Assembly: GCF_964355755.1 (NCBI RefSeq)
Contig: NC_092677.1
Span: 191,001 to 255,000 of the forward strand
Origin: Antedon mediterranea
Taxonomy: Eukaryota > Echinodermata > Crinoidea > Comatulida > Antedonidae
DNA: 64,000 nucleotides
Direction: 5' to 3'
The position numbers and the translations under genes were made by a program. How positions within the stretch are numbered: position 1 is the stretch's first letter; each line of letters opens with the position of its first letter. A model generated the notes under the pieces. That model was not told the origin of the DNA and ran no database searches. It worked only from the letters and a program-made list of their open reading frames with translations. This document shows, in pieces, positions 61,574-64,000 of this stretch.

Positions 61574-62422
61574 CACTCTTGCAACAAATGGAAACTTGAT
61601 AAATGCATTTCTGAATTTAGTTGGGTTAATCAGTTGACATAATGACACCAATTAGTTGTATTGGAACATTGTTTTTGTAACATTGTTTATGTATGTATTT
61701 TATTAATTACTGTACAGTATTTTTCAAAAAGTCAACATTGTTTTTCTTGCATGTTTACACGTTGAAGTACAGTAAATCTATTTTAAAATAATTTATTGGA
61801 TTTTAGTAAGTTCTTGATAATTTTTGTGTTTGTCATACTTAGGATAATTATAGTTCTGTATAAAAATATTGTAAAAAAAAATTATACCACCTAAATAATG
61901 TAAAGTATATTATATACCTTGTATTCCAAATGTTTAATGTGTAATGTTCCTGGTAAGTTGCAATAAGTGACATTTTCTAAATGGACTATGTAAGCAGTGC
62001 GAGATTAACAGTTCTGTAGGCCTACAGTCAGTACTACCTAAAGAATGTGTTGGGGGAAAATAATTTTTAGTACAAATCTAGTGTAAGAAAAGTGCTACTC
62101 TATAATAATAAATATTGTTTATAGAAAAATTACCAAATTTAAAAGATACAAATTAACTTTAAATCAGTATTAAAAAAATATAGGTTGATAAAAAATGGGC
62201 AATGAGGAATGATACAAATTTGTAAAGTGTTTAGGAATACTAAACAAGTTGATATATAAATAGTTGTACAAGGTGTACACCACGTGTACTAGATTTGTGA
62301 AGTTGTCGGCGGGCATTTGCTCATTACTTGTTCTTCCATCTTTTCTTGCCTTGTAAATCAACCTGAATAACATGTACTATGTTGATGATATAACGGTTTT
62401 TTTTATGTTTTGTTCATTGCTT
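61574..62422. other. JHY-like 3'UTR and flank
   Basis: No ORF of interest. AATAAA at 62107-62112 is a plausible poly(A) signal. Confidence 0.5.
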
Positions 62423-62697
62423 AATTCTCACAATTTGAAACATTCATGATGTGGTTTTGTTAATTCTCACAATTTGAAACATTCATGGTGTGGTTTTGTT
62501 GATTCTCACAATTTGAAACATTCATGGTGTGGTTTTGTTGATTCTCACAATTTGAAACATTCATGATGTGGTTTTGTTGATTCTCACAATTTGAAACATT
62601 CATGATGTGGTTTTGTTGATTCTCACAATTTGAAACATTCATGATGTGGTTTTGTTGATTCTCACAATTTGAAACATTCATGATGTGGTTTTGTTGA
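62423..62697 (+). repeat. 39-bp minisatellite, seven copies
   Basis: Unit GATTCTCACAATTTGAAACA plus TTCATGATGTGGTTTTGTT. The length is a multiple of three, so it yields the artefactual peptide MNVSNCENQQNH repeated on the minus strand. Confidence 0.95.
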
Positions 62698-64000
62698 TAC
62701 TGAAAAGAATAATCATCTTGATATCAAGTTTGCATTACACCATATTAATTCTGAAAAGACATTTCAGGAAAAGGAAATCTCTCCTGAGGACGATCAAAGC
62801 ATATTGATCAAAACGTTTAGAAACTCAGAACAGAACTAGTATACGTGGTGTAACGCAAACTTTATATCAACATTTTGCCATGCAGACCTTCAAACAATAT
62901 AACATTATGTTGAATAACTACACATAGTACAACAAGTTGCAAATCATCACATTTATAAATATTGCCTAATGAGGGCGCTCCATAACAGGTTTCTTACTAA
63001 TACTCACTGCTTTTGATATAATAATTTATATAATTATCTTTATTTTAATTCGGCTTTACAAAATCCATGCAAACTGAACAAGTTAACAAAATTATTTTTT
63101 AGAAAACCTGTTAAATTTTTCTCGGCTTTCCAAGGCATCGTTTTGGCTATTTATCTTATTTCATTCGAATACAATATTTTTTTCTCATATTTAACATTAT
63201 AATAATCTTGCAAAATAATAACATCTTTTTTTATCACGCTTAGAACATCTTAATTCATTACAACAATAAATTGATAAAGCAATTAGTTTAAATAACAAAA
63301 TATGCTAGTCCCTAACATAATTATATTTATAAAACATAATAAGATGTTTACACATTGATAACTAAGGATGAGAACTAAACAAGCAACATGACATTTTACT
63401 CGGAGTTAGTGTTTAAAACAGCCAAATGGGATTTGTCTCTATGAATTATTTTAAAATAAAAACCTTTACAGCACCGAATGCCTGGCAATGAAATGTTACA
63501 CAAATACAATGACAAAAAAACTGATAATGAAATATAAATATAGTAAAGATAATGTGTGCAAGGTCACAAAACTGGCATGGTCCCATCCCACAGAAGGGCA
63601 CATTTTCTAGTTTCCAGCAGATAACATAAAATTGAATTAAGTTAATTAAATCAGTTGTCCCACTGGAAAATTTCTTTTTTTTTTAAAGTATTCTCAATGT
63701 ACTTAATATAAAGTACAAATTACGTCAGAGTAGGGCAAAATATCTGACCAATTAAATCAGTTGTGTTGATAATGAATTTAGTTATAAAAACGGACAAAAT
63801 AAAATGCTACTGAACATTGGTAGAGTAAAATTGATGGTGATCATTGTAAACTTGTGTAACGGTACAGTATAATTTGGAATTATTAAGAATATTATTAATA
63901 ATGTTCAATTGATTGACATTTGTCTCATTTCTTGTTTATATAATGTATACATTAATGTGTTCATGCTATGTGTACATGATTGTCACATTCCTCATTTGGG
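62698..64000. other. Gene-free end of the window
   Basis: AT-rich. No ORF, tRNA-like or inverted-repeat element was recognised. It could be 3'UTR or intergenic sequence of a gene beyond 64000. Confidence 0.4.

Noticed and set aside
62460-62681. Peptide MNVSNCENQQNH repeated
   Set aside because: Artefact of the 39-bp minisatellite.

Overview
The window is eukaryotic: AT-rich DNA with many short GT-AG introns, dense minisatellites and numerous small inverted-repeat transposons. The gene set (EIF3F, HAUS5, RABAC1, TLCD5, an LRR-Ig receptor, UBA52, DCAF8, PSMD9, ATP5PF, a Na+/K+-ATPase alpha subunit, MRPL41 and a JHY-like protein) fits a marine invertebrate deuterostome. An echinoderm is my best guess, but that is inference and no species can be named. 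There is nothing bacterial here.

Layout. 785-1318: inverted-repeat element with a small ORF. 1777-3923 (+): EIF3F, seven exons, one GC-AG intron. 4091-10743 (-): HAUS5, 16 exons, tail-to-tail with EIF3F and head-to-head with RABAC1. 11699-17562 (+): RABAC1, five exons; its fourth intron holds a 3,546-bp LTR retrotransposon with apparently identical LTRs and a SCAN-like Gag. 19084-20155 (-): TLCD5, with a foldback element in its 5'UTR intron. 22829-25651 (-): LRR-Ig transmembrane receptor in a single coding exon. 28225-28765 (+): UBA52. 28766-32445: gene-poor and transposon-rich. 32446-35832 (-): DCAF8. 37564-39369 (+): PSMD9. 40536-41092 (-): ATP5PF. 43050-54563 (-): Na+/K+-ATPase alpha. 55418-56753 (-): MRPL41. 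57833-61573 (+): JHY-like. The rest, to 64000, shows only a minisatellite and AT-rich sequence.

The genes are unlinked housekeeping functions (translation, spindle, Rab trafficking, ubiquitin/proteasome, mitochondrial ATP synthesis and ribosome, ion pumping) and do not form a pathway cluster. Spliced reading frames were assembled by hand. For EIF3F, HAUS5, RABAC1, TLCD5, UBA52, DCAF8, PSMD9, ATP5PF, ATP1A, MRPL41 and JHY the exon lengths add to a multiple of three and give proteins of plausible length.

The most interesting items are: (1) two tandem 70-codon exons in the Na+/K+-ATPase gene that look mutually exclusive and swap helix M1 plus the first extracellular loop, a cardiotonic-steroid contact region, together with two alternative first exons; (2) a very young gag-protease retrotransposon whose capsid resembles the SCAN domain and which has lost reverse transcriptase; (3) tandem repeats that copy 5' splice sites into introns; (4) clusters of CTAGGCCTAG-type words near most gene 5' ends; (5) ITIM-like and YxxM motifs in the LRR-Ig receptor tail.
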